Assembly: GCA_023548195.1 (NCBI GenBank)
Contig: JAJHZJ010000013.1
Coordinates: 1,125,001 to 1,189,000 of the forward strand
Source of the DNA: Bettongia penicillata ogilbyi
Taxonomy: Eukaryota; Chordata; Mammalia; Diprotodontia; Potoroidae
Length of the DNA stretch: 64,000 bases
Direction of reading: 5' to 3'
In this document: piece after piece, positions 10,925-23,117 of the stretch
Numbering within the stretch: position 1 is the stretch's first letter
Layout of the letters: every line of letters begins with the position of its first letter
Translations under genes and position numbers: made by a program
Notes under the pieces: model-generated
The model's database searches: none
What the model was told of the DNA's origin: nothing
The model's input: the letters and a program-made list of their open reading frames with translations, nothing else

Positions 10925-11870
10925 CAGATGAATCTTAGCATTGACTTGTCCAAGTAGGTTAATAGGGAAGTTCAGAGTGGGGTGGACCTTGGGGTAAAGT
11001 TAATGGGTACTGTTTTAGATATATTGAGTATGAAGTATTTTCAAAATATGCACTTTGAGAGACGTCCAAGAGGCAGTTGATGATGCAAGATTGGAGCTCA
11101 GGAGAAAGACTGTATATATAGATCTGAAAATAATCTGCAGAGGGATGATAATTAAGCCCATGGGAGCTGATGAGATCACCAAGCAAGATAGTATAGATGG
11201 AGAAGAGGGCTCAGGATAGGGCCCTAGAGGACACCCATGTTAGTAAGTGTGACCTGGATGAAGATCCAGAAAAGGAGGCAGCTGGGAGTTAGGACCAGGA
11301 GAGATCAGTGGTTGAAAATCTAGAGGGGGAAGCGTATCCGGGAGAAAGGCATGATTAACAAGTTTTGGAGGGTGCAGAGAGGTAAAAAAGTATGAAGATT
11401 GAGGAAGATCATTGAATTTATCAATTGAGAGCATTGGTTATGGAAATCAGATTGCAGAGCTTTAGAATTGAGTTGAGGAAAGAAAGAAAGTGTAGCTACT
11501 GATTTTAGATAACTTTCTCAAGTTCAGCTGCAGAGGGGAGGGAAGTTAAAACAGAATGGTAGGAATCGAGTAAGGGTTTTTTAAGGATGAAGAGACACAG
11601 GTGTATTTGTAGGCAGCACAGAAGCAACCTACATGACAGGAAGAGATTAAAAATTAGAGAAGAGATATTGTAAAGGGATAGTGTACTGGAGAAGACAGGA
11701 GAGGAGGTAGGATCAAATATATGTGTAGGAGGTGTTTGCCTTGTCAAACAGTAGGACTGTGTCTTCATGAGATACAGTGGTAATGTAGCTGATAATAGCT
11801 AACATTAGTGTGATAAGGAAGAAGGGAAAAGAGAGCATTCAGTAAAGGACCTCATATTTTTTTCATTGAA
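10925..11870 (-). mobile_element. L2-type LINE, antisense
   Basis: gtccaagaggcagttgatga, gagctcaggagaaagactgt and gctgatgagatcaccaagca follow the antisense L2 ORF2 region; several broken minus-strand frames remain. Confidence 0.7.
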
Positions 11871-11924
11871 GTATATGGCAAGAGAATAGGGGAGAGCTGA
11901 GGAAAAGGTATCATGTCAGAGGGA

Positions 11925-12795
11925 AAACCAAATTAACCTTCATGACTGTGAATATAAATGGGGTGAACTCACCTGTAAAATGCAGGAGGATAGCAATGAT
12001 TTAAAAAAGAATTCAGTAATATAGTTTATAAGAATTTAACTTGACACATTCACACAAAGTTAATTAAAATGAGGGGTTGGAGCAGAATTTCTTATGGCAC
12101 AGATTAATTCAGAAAACCACTAGTGGCAATTATGATCTCCAACAGGGCAATAATAAAAATGCTGTGATTAAAAAGGATAGCAGGCAAACCAGGTAATGTT
12201 TAAATACCCTATAGATAATGAGATAATATTGAAACTTTACCAAAATGTCACTAAACTCTGCATGGTCTCTGACCATCTGATACTTCTACAAAGCATAACA
12301 TACCCCAAAGATGTCAGAGACAGAGGGAAAAGAGCCATGTATACAAGAATATTTATAGCAGCAGACTGGATGCCCATCAATTAGTAAATGGCTAAATAAA
12401 TTATGGCATATGAATGGAGTGGAATATTATTGAACCATACATATGATAAAAGGAATGGATTCAGAGTAACCTGAGAAGACATTATGAATTGATACAGAGT
12501 AAAGTGAGCAGAACCAAGCGTACATACAATGACTATACTAATGGAAAGGCAGTTTGAAAGACTTAAGATACCTGATCTACTGATCAGTGACTAGTCATGC
12601 CTCCAGAAAACTACTGATTAGGAATGTTTCCCACCTCGTAGTAGAGTTGATGGACTCTCAGAATGAAGCAAGCATGCAGCTTATATTATGTATGAATTTG
12701 TTTTGCTTGATTAGATTTATTTATTACAAAAGAAGGCTTATTTTCAAGGGGACATGAGAAAGAGATGTGTAATACTAATTAAAAAAAAAAAAGAA
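11925..12795 (+). mobile_element. L1-type LINE with internal deletion
   Basis: The 5' part translates to LTFMTVNINGVNSPVKCRRI, an L1 ORF2 endonuclease N-terminus (NVNGLNSPIK in intact L1). From about 12290 it passes straight into the ORF2 C-terminal/3' region (ggatgcccatcaattagtaa, gagcagaaccaagcg) with an A-run at 12780-12793, so almost all of ORF2 is gone. Confidence 0.65.
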
Positions 12796-12799
12796 TTTT

Positions 12800-13070
12800 C
12801 TATTTGATCCAGGAGAGAATTAGGAGCCATTGAAGTTTATTGAGAAGGGAAGTGACACACAGTAAGACCTGAACTTTAGAAAAGTAACTTTGACAGCTAA
12901 ATAAATAGAGAACTTGAGTGGGGAGAGTCTTAAGCATGATGTTTTGAGGGTCTGCACCTGGGTGGTAACAGTCAAAGAAGAGATGTGAAAGTGTGAGGGA
13001 AGGGGATATAGGAGAAATTTTATGAAGGTAGAAACAGAGTGATTTCTCCGGTGATAGGAACCTCTCAGGT
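12800..13070 (-). mobile_element. L2-type LINE fragment, antisense
   Basis: ttgatccaggagagaattag, gggaagtgacacacagtaag and gagtggggagagtcttaag. Confidence 0.55.
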
Positions 13071-13079
13071 TCCTTCTAA

Positions 13080-15868
13080 TATTTTTCTTTCTATTTTCTT
13101 TTTTTTAAAATGTTTGTTTATTTTAGTTTTCAACATTCATTTCCACAAAAGTTTGAGTTCCAAATTTTCTCTCCCCTCCCTCCACCCCATAACACCTTGC
13201 ATTCTGATTACCCTTTCCCTCTATCTGCCCTCCCTTCTATCACACCCCTCCCTTCCCTTATTTCCATCTTCTCTCTTTTCTTGTAGGGCAAGATTGATTT
13301 CTATATCCCATTACCTGTATTTCTTATTTCCCAGTTATATGCAAAAACAATTGTCAACATTCATTCCTAAAACTTTGAGTTCCAACTTCTCTCCCTTCTT
13401 CCCTCCCCACCCATCCCCACTGAGAAGGTAAGCAATTCAGTATAGGCTTATATGTGTAGCATTGCAAGAGACTTACATGATAGTCATGTTGTGTAAGACT
13501 AATTATATTTCCCTCCATTCTATCCTGCCCCCCATTGATTCTATTCTGTCTTTTGACCTTGTCCTTCCCCACAAGTGTTTACTTCTATTTACTCCCTCCT
13601 CCCATTTGCCCTCCCTTCTATCATCCCCCACCCCACATGTCCCCTTCTCCCCTACATTCCTGTAGTGTAAGATAGATTTTCATACCAAATTGAGTGAGTA
13701 TGTTATTCCCTCCTTAAGCCACATGTGAAGAGAGTACGCTTCACTTTTTCACTGTCACCTCCTCTTTTTTCTCCTCCATTGAAAAAGCTTTTTCTTGCCT
13801 CTTTTATAAGAGATAATTTGCCCCATTCTATTTCTCCCTTTCTCCTTCTAATATATTCCTCCTTACCCCTTAATTTTATTTTTTTAAGATATCATCCTTT
13901 CTTATTCAACTCACCCTGTGCTCTCTCTCTCTGTATATGTGTGTTTGTGTGTATGTATATGTGTGTGTGTGTGTGTGTGTATAATCCCTCCCACTACCAA
14001 AATACTGAGAAAAGTCTCAAGAGTTACAAATATTGTCTTTCCATGTAGGGATGTAAACAGTTCACTTTAGAAAGTCCTTTATGATTTCTCTTTCCTGTTT
14101 ACCTTTTCATGCTTCTCTTGATTCTTGTGTTTGAAAGTCCAATTTTCTATTCAGTTCTGGTCTTTTCCTCAGTAATGCTTCAAAGTCCTATATATCATTG
14201 ACCATTTCTTCCCCTGAAGTATTATACTCAGTTTTGCTGGGTAAGTGATTCTTGGTTTTAATCCTAGTTCCTTTTGACTTCTGGAATATCGTATTCCATG
14301 CCCTTCGGTCCTTTAATGTAGAACCTGCCAGATCTTGTGTTATCCTGATTGTATTTCCACAATACTTGAATTGTTTCTTTCTCGCTGCTTGCAGTATTTT
14401 CTCCTTGACCTGGGAACTCTGGAATTTGGCTACAATATTCCTAGGAGTTTCTCTTTTTGGATCTCTTTCAGGAATTGATCTATGGATTCTTTTCAATATT
14501 TATTTTGCCCTCTGGTTCTAGTATGTTAGGGCACTTTTCCTTGGTAATTTCATGAAAGATGATGTCTAGGCTAATTTTTAAATTGTCTCTCCTGATTCTC
14601 TTTTCCAGGTCAGTTGTTTTTCCAATGAGGTATTTCACATTATTTTCTATTTTTTCATTCTTGGTTTTGTTTTGTAATTTCTTGGTTTCTCATAAAGTCA
14701 TTAGCTCCCATCTGGTCCATTCTGATTTTTAAAGAACTGTTTTCTTTAGTGAGCTTTTGAACCTCCTTTTCCATTTGACTAATTCTGTTTTTTAAAGCAT
14801 TCTTCTCCTCGTTGGCTTTTTGGACTTCTTTTGCCAATTGAGTTAGCCTATTTTGCAAGGTGTTATTTTCTTCAACATTTTTTTGGGTCTCCTTTAGCAA
14901 GATGTTGACTTGCTTTTCATGATTTTCTTGTATCACTCTTGTTTCTCTTACCAATTTTTCCTCCACCTCTCTGACTTGATTTTCAAAATCCTTTTTGAGT
15001 TCTTCCATGACCTGAGACCATTGCATATTTATCTTGGAGGCCTGTGACGGAAAGCCTTGTTCTTCCTCAACCCGAAAGGATGGAAGTAGATACCTGTTCA
15101 CCAAGAAAGTAACCTTCTATAGTCTTATTTTTTTCCCTTTTTAGGGCACTTTCCCAACCAGTTACTTGACTTTTGAGTCTTTTGTCAAGAGTGGGGTATC
15201 TGGGGACCTGTAAGTTCTTAGTTCCTCCAAGGTGGTACAATCAAGGGAGAGGAGTTTATGCCTTTCCTGGCCTACAAACTAGTTTGGGAGCTACCAAAGC
15301 TTTTCTGCCCAGGATCTGAGAGTACAATTTCCTTTCCAGAGCCTTCACCAGCTCTACTCAGGGTTGAGACCCAGATCAGTGGCTCCATTCCCCCAGGGTC
15401 TTTAGGTGAAGGGCTCCAAAATAGATGCTGCTGCCACTGTCACTGCCACTGCCTCCTCCTCCTCCGCTGCCTCAGCCACCTGGGGCTGGGGTTAGGGAAG
15501 GACCCTGCTCACTTGTCACCCAGTTGGAAAAGCTTTCTCACTGACCTTTGAAGCTGCCTTTGATGATTGCAGGTTGAGGGATCTGAGAACTACCACTGCT
15601 GCTGGGGCCTGTTCTAGGTCCTGTCCCTGCCACACTGCACCACAACCCACGCCAGGCTGCTCTTTGCTCAGTTCCACGCCCTGTACAGCAGACCTTTGCT
15701 GTCAGCTTTCAAGGCTGCCTTGGGCTGGAAATCTCTTTCACTCTGTTGTCTTGGGACTTCTGCTGCTCTAGAATTTATTTAGAGTCATTTTTTACAGGTA
15801 TTTTAAGGACTGTGGGGAAAGAGCTAGAGTATGTGCATCTTTCTACTCTGCCATCTTGACTCTACCCC
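13080..15868 (-). mobile_element. Half-L1 (HAL1-like) LINE, near full length, ORF1 only
   Basis: Read on the minus strand, the 5' end near 15868 starts ggggtagagtcaagatggc, the typical L1-type 5' start. A G+C-richer 5'UTR follows to about 15105, then a broken ORF1 (15104-14188), then about 1.1 kb of purine-rich 3' sequence ending in A-rich DNA near 13080. No endonuclease/reverse transcriptase ORF2 lies between ORF1 and the 3' end. An ORF1-only layout is the definition of HAL1 elements. A (GT)n run at about 13937-13980 lies in the 3' part. A second copy is at 33961-36472. Confidence 0.75.
14188..15104 (-). pseudogene. L1/HAL1 ORF1p remnant (coiled coil plus C-terminal domain)
   Basis: The first part (15104-14655) encodes a long heptad-type coiled coil, for example MEELKKDFENQVREVEEKLV, repeated QNRLTQLAKEVQ-like heptads, and SSLKIRMDQM. 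A stop at 14655-14657 and a frame change interrupt it. The second part (14496-14188) contains TPRNIVAKFQSSQVKEKILQ and LAGSTLKDRRAWNTIF, matching the RRM/C-terminal region of L1 ORF1p (PRHIIVKF..KEKILKAAR and TLQARREWNDIF in human L1). ORF1p is an RNA-binding trimeric chaperone of L1 RNPs. The copy is inactive. Confidence 0.85.
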
Positions 15869-16030
15869 GTTTTGTGTCTGTTTTCTAATTCATAACTAAA
15901 TTTTGTACTTGACTGTTATCCTACTTCAGATATCCTGTTTACTCTTAGGGTTCCATTCTTAGTTCTCTGTTTTAGTTTCTGCTTTAGAGAGATGAAAAAT
16001 AATGTCATGTACTGTGCTAGGTACATTTTT

Positions 16031-16267
16031 GTTGTTCAGTTATTTCAATTGTGTTCAGCTCTTTGTGTCTCTGTTTGGAGTTTTCTTGGCAAAAATACTC
16101 AAGTAATTTCAGTTCCTTTTCCAGATGTAGAACTAAGGCAAACTGCATTAAGTGACTTGCCTAGGGTCACAGTGCTAGTAAATGTCTGATGCCAGATTTG
16201 AATTCAGGAAAATAAACCTTCCTGGCTTCAGGTCCAGCACTTTCTCCACTGCACCACCTAGCTGCCC
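16031..16267 (-). mobile_element. Marsupial tRNA-derived SINE
   Basis: + strand starts gttgttcagttatttc and ends caccacctagctgccc, the reverse of the gggcagctaggtgg head. Nearly full length. Confidence 0.8.
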
Positions 16268-16609
16268 ATAGGTACTTTGGGCTTATTTTTCACCTTCTCT
16301 ATTATTCTTGAACCATAACCTTATCTCAACCTTATTCTTTTATATAAGACCATTCCATCTCCTATATTATAGAGTTTGAAGTCATCCAACTAGAGCTGCA
16401 TCAGCCTACCTTTTTACAGAAGGTAGTGTGTCTTAACCCCTACTTTTTTTTTGTTCTTTGTTTTGCCAAAGCTAGTGCTTTCACCTATGCTCTTGATCCC
16501 CTCCTCTTCCACATCTTTCAGTATTTTGCTACAGTAGTTATCTTGTCTCACATGCATCTATAATCTCTCCTCCTTCACTCTGTCCTTGCCTTTTGCTCAC
16601 AAATGTTTG

Positions 16610-17565
16610 AATTAACAGATTAAGAGAGAGAGGAGGAATCAATCCTAGAGCGTGAACAAAAGCAGAGTCATGGAAATTTCAGTGGTTGTGGGGAGATCAC
16701 TGGGAAGAGTGTGTGTGGAAGAGAGTGATTGGAGATGAGATAGGCAGAGTGACTTTTTGATGGCTCTTGAACACCAAGCAGAGGAGGAGGAATTGTGCTT
16801 CAAAGGCACTACCAAAGCACCGAATGTTTTTAAGAACATGTAAAAGTTTATTATAGTGATAGTCATTGAACTCAGTAAACATTAATTTAAGTATCTGCTA
16901 TGTGCCAGGCACTCGCTAAGTGCTAGGGAGACAGAGGGTAAAAGACAGTCTTTCTTTTCTTAAGGAACTCATAATCTTATGGGGAGACAACATGCAAAAA
17001 ACTGTAACAGCAAACTAGATACAAGATAAATTGTAAATCAACAGAGAGAGGTCATTAGAATTAAGAGAAATCAGGAAAAGCTTCCTGTAGAAGGTGGGAT
17101 TTTAGTATAAAACATGATGTGGCTGGAAAAATAAAGTGGAAAAGCCAATAAGAGGAGGTGTTATTAGAGTATTCCAGGTGGGTAGGAGGAGTAGAGAAGA
17201 AGGGGTGAATTTAAGAAATATTTTAGAGACTTAATTGAGAGGATCTAGCAAATGATTGAATATAAGAGGTGAGAGAGAGAAAAGTGTCAAAGGTAACCCC
17301 AAAGTTATAAGTGTAGGCATCTGGGTAAATGATAACACCACAGAAAAAAAAAATAGTGGCATTGAGAAGAGGAGAAAGTTTATTAGGAAATATAATGAAC
17401 TTGAGGATTTTAGTGGGAAGAGGGGAAGAAGGGAAGTAGATACCCTATTGCCAAACAGAAGGAAAAAGAGAATTTTTAAAAGAGGAGAATTGAAGCTTTT
17501 TTAAAAAATCCCAGATGAAAACAGAAGGAAATTCAGAAGAAAAAGAAGAGGATACCTTTGAAAGT
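16610..17565 (-). mobile_element. L2-type LINE, antisense
   Basis: From 16870: cagtaaacattaatttaagt, gccaggcactcgctaagtgc, ccttaaggaactcataatctt. 16610-16850 is a purine-rich piece of uncertain class. 16470-16600 just upstream looks like a sense L2 fragment. Confidence 0.55.
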
Positions 17566-17567
17566 AA

Positions 17568-17608
17568 CACTATTATTATATTATATATTATATTATTATA
17601 TACTTTTA
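17568..17608 (+). repeat. AT-rich (TTATTATA)n low-complexity tract
   Basis: Short runs of attattatattatat. Confidence 0.8.
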
Positions 17609-17629
17609 TTTAAAAAACAAAGTGTGATG

Positions 17630-18105
17630 ATGAATAAGAAGACTTCAGAGAGGCCTGGAAGGACTTATATGATCTGATGCTGAGTGAAAGGAGCAGAATT
17701 TTGTGCACAGCAACAACCACATGTGCAAGAGTTTTTTCTGGTAGACTTGGAACTACATAACAATGCAAGAACTTAAAAAAAAAAAAATTTCCCAATGGTC
17801 TTCTAAGGCAAAATGCCTTTCACACTGAGAAAAAAATATGGAATTCATTTACAGAATGTAGCAGATAATTTCTGTGTGTGTGTGTGTGTGTATTGTGTTT
17901 TGATTTGTTATATCATTCCATTTATTTTAGTTTGTCTACACAGCATGACTATAGTGAAAACGTATTCAATAGGAAAGTGTGTGTAGATCCTATATAGAAC
18001 TGTATGCCATCTTGGGGAGGGAGGGAAGTGGGGGGGGCAGAAATGGGGGAAAATAATCTTAAGTTTTATGGTAGCGATTGTATAACATTAAAAAGAAAAA
18101 AGAAA
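17630..18105 (+). mobile_element. L1-type LINE 3' end
   Basis: agaggcctggaaggacttat, gatgctgagtgaaaggagca, then a (TG)n run (17873-17891), gggagggaagtgggggggg and an A-rich end. Confidence 0.65.
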
Positions 18106-18477
18106 AAAAATTAGCATAATATTTCAATTAAAAGGATAAATTGAAAAGAAAAAATAAAAAACAAAGTATACTAATAGAAATTGGCATTTTCATATATATG
18201 GAGCTTCCTTTTTTGGTGTCAATTCAGAATAATTTTTAAAATTCCATTATGTATTTTTTTAATTGGCTAGTGTTAATATAAGTAACCCTGAGTTGTTAGG
18301 TGTGATATTCATTCTCAGAAAAGGTACTTCAATTCACTATTATGTAACTTATTCCCATTGGTCTCTGACTGTTTATATTTGAGAAGTTCCATCTACTAAA
18401 AATCGTCAGTCTTAAAAAAATGCCAGCACTTCCTACTAAGAAAAATAATTATAATTTTATAATGTGACAATGATTCG

Positions 18478-18538
18478 CATTTCAGTGAATTTCATTTCAT
18501 TCAGTGAATTCATTTCATTTCAGTGAAATTACATTTCA
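18478..18538 (+). repeat. Short imperfect tandem repeat (cagtgaatttcattt)
   Basis: Three to four imperfect copies of a 14-18 bp unit built of catttcagtgaa/attcagtgaatt. Confidence 0.7.
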
Positions 18539-18639
18539 GCTATAAACATGGACATGCTGAAGTGTAAATGGCTATCTATGCTGCATATTTTTTGTAGTTT
18601 GCAACAGCAAGAAAACTTTTCATGTTTATACACTGCTCT

Positions 18640-19040
18640 AGAGTTTTCAAGTACTTTCCTCACATAACCATCAGATAAACAGTATAAGTATTATTATCCC
18701 TCCCTACAGATGAAGAAACCGAAGCCCAAATAGGTTAAATGAAATGTAGTTCATGACAAATCCAGGACCAGCACCTAGGTTTCCTGCCTCTTAAGTCCAA
18801 TTTTTTTTCATTATATTCTAGAACAAGAAGAATTAATAATTATAGAGCACTTTCATTTAATCTATATAACCCTGTGAGTGGGTGCTGTTATTATATCCAT
18901 TTTACAGATGAGGAAACACCAATTGAAAAAATGACTTGCCCAGGGGTTATATGGTTGTTGTGTTGGAAGCACCTTTTTACTTGTTCTGACTCCAACTTCA
19001 GCACTCAGTCCATTATTCCATTTCCCTGTATTTCAGTAAG
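18640..19040 (-). mobile_element. Two MIR/CORE-SINE copies, antisense
   Basis: 18660-18800 (tacagatgaagaaaccgaag, caggaccagcac) and 18850-19035 (ttttacagatgaggaaacac, gacttgcccaggggttat). Confidence 0.65.
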
Positions 19041-19380
19041 TTGAAAGACATTTTAAGAGAAAAGTATGAAGTAACAAAATCTAAAGCTATCAACTTTGCT
19101 TTACATATTAGTGAAGATATAAAGTAAACAACAGTGTAGATTGTTTTCAAATATACTGCCATTAATAATTTTATTTTGTAGTTGAATGGCTTCCCAGATT
19201 ATTTTTATTTCAGACATTTTACATCAGTTCTGAAAGTTACTTGTTCAGTAGTTAATTGTGCTGTGGTTGTAAAGTTAAGTTGATCATGGTTGCAATTGCC
19301 GTCTGCAGTGATCTTTAAACCCAAGAATATAAAATCTGACACTGCACTGCTTCCATTTCTTTTTCCACTATTTGTGTGAA

Positions 19381-19706
19381 GGGCAGCTAGGTGGCGCAGT
19401 TGGATAGAGCACCAATGCAGGAGTCAGGAGGACCTGATTTCAAATCTCACCTCAGACACTTGATACTCACTAGCTGTGTGACCTTGGGCAAGTCACTTAA
19501 TCCCAACTGCCTCAGCCTGGGTCATCTCCAGTCATCTTGATGAATATCTGGTCACTGGATTCAAATGTCTCTGGAGGAGAAGTGAGGCTGGTGACCTGCA
19601 CAGCCCTCCCTCACTCAAAACAAAGTCAAATGCAAGTCATGTCACCATTTCTCTGATGGCATGGTCTTCTTCAGCAATGAAGAATGAACACACATGCACA
19701 CACATT
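19381..19706 (+). mobile_element. Marsupial tRNA-derived SINE, nearly full length
   Basis: Head gggcagctaggtggcgcagt, a B-box-like segment (gatttcaaatctc), a core (tgtgaccttgggcaagtcac) and a long tail through ctccctcactcaaaac to gaatgaacacac. This is the classic marsupial SINE layout. Confidence 0.8.
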
Positions 19707-19749
19707 ATCAAAAATCATGAACAATGATTCAGAAGTAACATCTGCCATT

Positions 19750-20330
19750 TTTTTTTCAGTACCCTAGGATGTAGTCCATCTAGGCCTTTAACTTTAACTC
19801 AGCTAGCTTTGCTAATTATCTCCTCACTTATCCTGGGTTTTTATTCCCACCTAACCACTTTTGTTCTCTACTTCCCAGCCAAAGATCATTTGCTTTGGAA
19901 AAGAAAACAAATAAGACTTGAATAGTTTGGCCTTTTCATTGTAATCTGTTATCATTATCCCATCATTCCAACCTGCAGTCCTATACCTTGTCCCATCCTT
20001 TTTGTTGTCCTTAATGTTCATAAACAGTTTCAACGTTCTAAGTTTTATCTTCTGCATGCTCTTCTTTCAGGGCAATCTACTCTGTTGTAGCCATTCATTA
20101 CTTGCTCTTGTTTCTGTTTTGTAAATATGTCTTCAAAATGCAAGTTTATAAAATAAGTTCCATATGCCTCACATTGTTCTCTTTACCTGTATCTCCCTTC
20201 TTTATTCCTACTCACTGGAAAATTTTCTGCTTCTGTCTTTGGAATTTTATCCTTGAGCACTCATATGTCTCTTGGCTTGACTTTACTTTCAGAATATTAG
20301 GTCATTGAATTCTCTGAACCCTTTTAATAT
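19750..20330 (-). mobile_element. L3/CR1-type LINE fragment, antisense
   Basis: + strand: cagtaccctaggatgtagtc, then cattgtaatctgttatcatt. The minus-strand frame around 19851-20057 carries AGWNDGIMITDYNEKAKLFK, similar to the G.(L)..(D)..EKA..(L) motif before the CR1 reverse transcriptase. Heavily decayed. Confidence 0.6.
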
Positions 20331-20984
20331 GCTCTCCAAAATTTAGCTTGCCTGTAACTATGTATATCTTTTTTTCTTTACTCTAAACTTTATGTACAGA
20401 AGTAGCTTTCAAAAAAGGACCCTTTTATATCTGTTTTTACAACCAGTTCCTCTTTGTGTCATAATCAAGTGAATATCTTTCATCTCAATCTGCTTTTAAG
20501 TATTTTTCTCATAGTTAGCAAGTCAGTTAACTTGCATTTCTGTTTTATCTTATAGGAAATAAATACTAGCTAATAGGCATTTAACTATTTCTACCAGTGC
20601 ATAAAGTTATTCCACATATACAAGTACTTCTCTATCAGATTTTGAGTCAACAGGACACCATTCAGTAAGACTGGTAAATTTATTTTTCGATGTGTTCTCA
20701 AGAAATAATGTCTATACCATGAAAATTTGAACAGTTTACAAATGTAATTTTGAAAGTCCTGTGTGTTGCCAAATGACATTAATAGAAATTATTAGGTAAT
20801 ATAGGTATAGTTTCTATCATCTGTATGAAGGGGACAGAGAAAGATGAAATGAGTGTAAAATATGAAAGATTAATATTGTATATCAAGTAAGACTTTTTAA
20901 TGATGGCATATTCTATAATGACATGTGCAAAAGAACCCTTCACAAACAAGAGAGATTCTAATCTGGAGTGGACTGAACTCATTG

Positions 20985-21160
20985 TTTTTATATTTTGTAT
21001 GTACCTAGTTATTTATATGTGGTCTCCATCAGAATATATGCTGCTTGATAGCGTGGACTGTTTTTGCCTTTCTATTTTCAGGTCTTAGCACAGTGCCTCT
21101 TATATAGTAAGGATATACTAGTTACCTGTCAACTGACTTCTTCAGCACTTAATGGACTTC
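20985..21160 (+). mobile_element. L2-type LINE 3' end, sense
   Basis: cagaatatatgctgcttgat, then cacagtgcctcttatatagt. Confidence 0.45.
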
Positions 21161-22439
21161 CCCTTGCAGAATCATATATTTGTCCTCTAGAGTGGCATTT
21201 TTTAATCAGAAGTTGTGGCGAGAAGTTGCAGATTCTTCTATGGTCTTCAGGGAAGGTGGATGTGTTAGCCAGGGCTTTAATTCTCTTCAAGAAAAGCTGA
21301 CGGCAGACCTATCTCAGAGAGGAGAGAACACAAGAAGGGCTAATAGCGGACCATACTGCTGACTAATAGAAATGTTTTATTGATCATTCTTTTAGTTTCT
21401 AAAAGAAAAGTTATAATTGTAATCAATATTGAAAACAAAGTTAATTATTATAATATATATCGTGTGCACAATATATATTATAGGTATAATGTATATTATA
21501 TGTTACTATATTTTAAAAATTGGTTTTATCAGAAGTTTATGTATAGTTAGAAATAATTTAATGTATTTATGAGCCAGTCAGTTTTCAGACCTTTAATCTT
21601 TGGGTAACCAATATTTGGATTTGTAGTCATTTGAATTTTATGATTTTCAGTTTGGTAATTTGTGGGTAATTCAAGTATTTGAGTATTTGCAATGTATATC
21701 GTTACTGTTCTGGGCATGACAAATTCTTATTATGAATAAGATGGCCAGCCCCTGATGAAACAGATGGTCATTAGGTACCCATAGTTTCAGACTTGGTTTT
21801 GGGGGAACACTTAAGGAAGTGTCTTAAAGACCAGCCCCAACCCTTTTGTGACTTTTTATCTTGCTAGAATGATTGAGTTCATAAACAAATACAATTATTG
21901 TGTACCACATTTATTCAGATATAAGCCATGCTCCCTTTCTCCACCCATCCCCCACCTTCCTCCCAAAATCTGTATGATGTAACACTTGAACAGCAATGCG
22001 TTAGATGTATACTTTTACTTTTTTTCTTTTCAAATGCTATTTTCTTTTAGACTATGCAGCCTATATTCAGAGACATACTATATTTTGATCAGTACCATAA
22101 CTTAAGCTGGTACACCATCCACAATGATAATTAATGATGGAGAACATCTTAGATTCCCACAATTAGCCTAATATTTTAGTGAATGTTTCCAACTTATTAT
22201 GCATGATCTTATGTAACATTGCCTTCAGCTACATTCTATAACTCTAGACACACGATTATAGTTGCTGCTTTATTTCAAACCTTTATAATTGGATACATTG
22301 GGGCATATTTTCAGTAGTACTAGTAATACATTAAGATTTCATAATACCAATTTTTCTCTAACTCCAGGTTCTTATCATGTTGTGGACATGAGTTCCTTAA
22401 GACTACAAGCAGAATATAAGCTCTGACATATCCTCTGCA

Positions 22440-22660
22440 AACTACACAAAGGTAGTGAAGGCAAACATGGTGCAGTGAAACAAGCGCTGGCTTTGGAATC
22501 AAAAGTCCTGAATTCAAATCTTAGGTCTGCCACTCACTGCCTGTGTGACCTTGGGCAAGCCACAACTGTGCATCCTCTTCTACAAAAAAAGAGATTTGAG
22601 TTAGATTAGATTCCAAAGTCACTTTAAACTCTAGATCTATGATTTGAATGTCTGCTGTTG
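22440..22660 (+). mobile_element. MIR/CORE-SINE
   Basis: gtgcagtgaaacaagcgctg, tgtgtgaccttgggcaagcc, ctctagatctatgatttga. Confidence 0.7.
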
Positions 22661-23117
22661 AAGATCCAGCCTAGCAAAGTTTGGAAACTCAACTCCAGAA
22701 ATTTGGCCAACAAGTAATGAATTTTTTCAGCTATAGCAATTCATGAAAACCATTTATTATGGCCTAGAGGTATTGTTATCTATGCTGGTCGAGGGAATGT
22801 CCAAAATAATGAAAATGGGCCCCTAGAACAAAAGGAATTGCCACTGATTGCTGTAGCGTATTTATGATTACATTGGTCTCAGGTTTCTAAAATAATTATT
22901 GTAGATGATACCAAGAAATAATGGCATTTTCCTTGCCTCCAAGAAACTTACAAACTTACAGACCACTTTGCAGTTTGAACAACAAATTGAAGTATCTGAA
23001 GTTATCATTTAACAAGGCACCCAAGAGTAGATGATGACAATATATTTTTGTGATAATAATTGCATTTTCTGAAAAGTTCTTGATTATTTAGTAATTCAAT
23101 ACTAATTTTGTTTTTAG

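Larger units (their letters stand above)
7883..23117 (+). other. SPATA7 intron 5, remainder
   Basis: The largest intron (15.2 kb). Unassigned stretches are 8500-8790, 9380-10010, 10465-10610, 18110-18470, 19040-19380, 20330-20980, 21160-22435 (with AT-rich 21440-21505) and 22660-23117. No coding frame or RNA gene is supported in any of them. Confidence 0.6.

Noticed and set aside
10959..11768. Three minus-strand frames of 64-87 codons
   Set aside because: Scraps of a decayed L2 reverse transcriptase region, not a gene.
13039..14048. Pyrimidine-rich + strand frames (130 and 107 codons)
   Set aside because: They lie over the purine-rich minus-strand 3' region of the half-L1 and are compositional artefacts.
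14252..14521. 89-codon + strand frame
   Set aside because: Exact antisense shadow of the L1 ORF1p C-terminal domain.
19381..19460. Possible tRNA gene (A-box and B-box-like motifs)
   Set aside because: Part of a SINE with CORE and tail; a cloverleaf is not preserved and the same unit recurs several times in the window.
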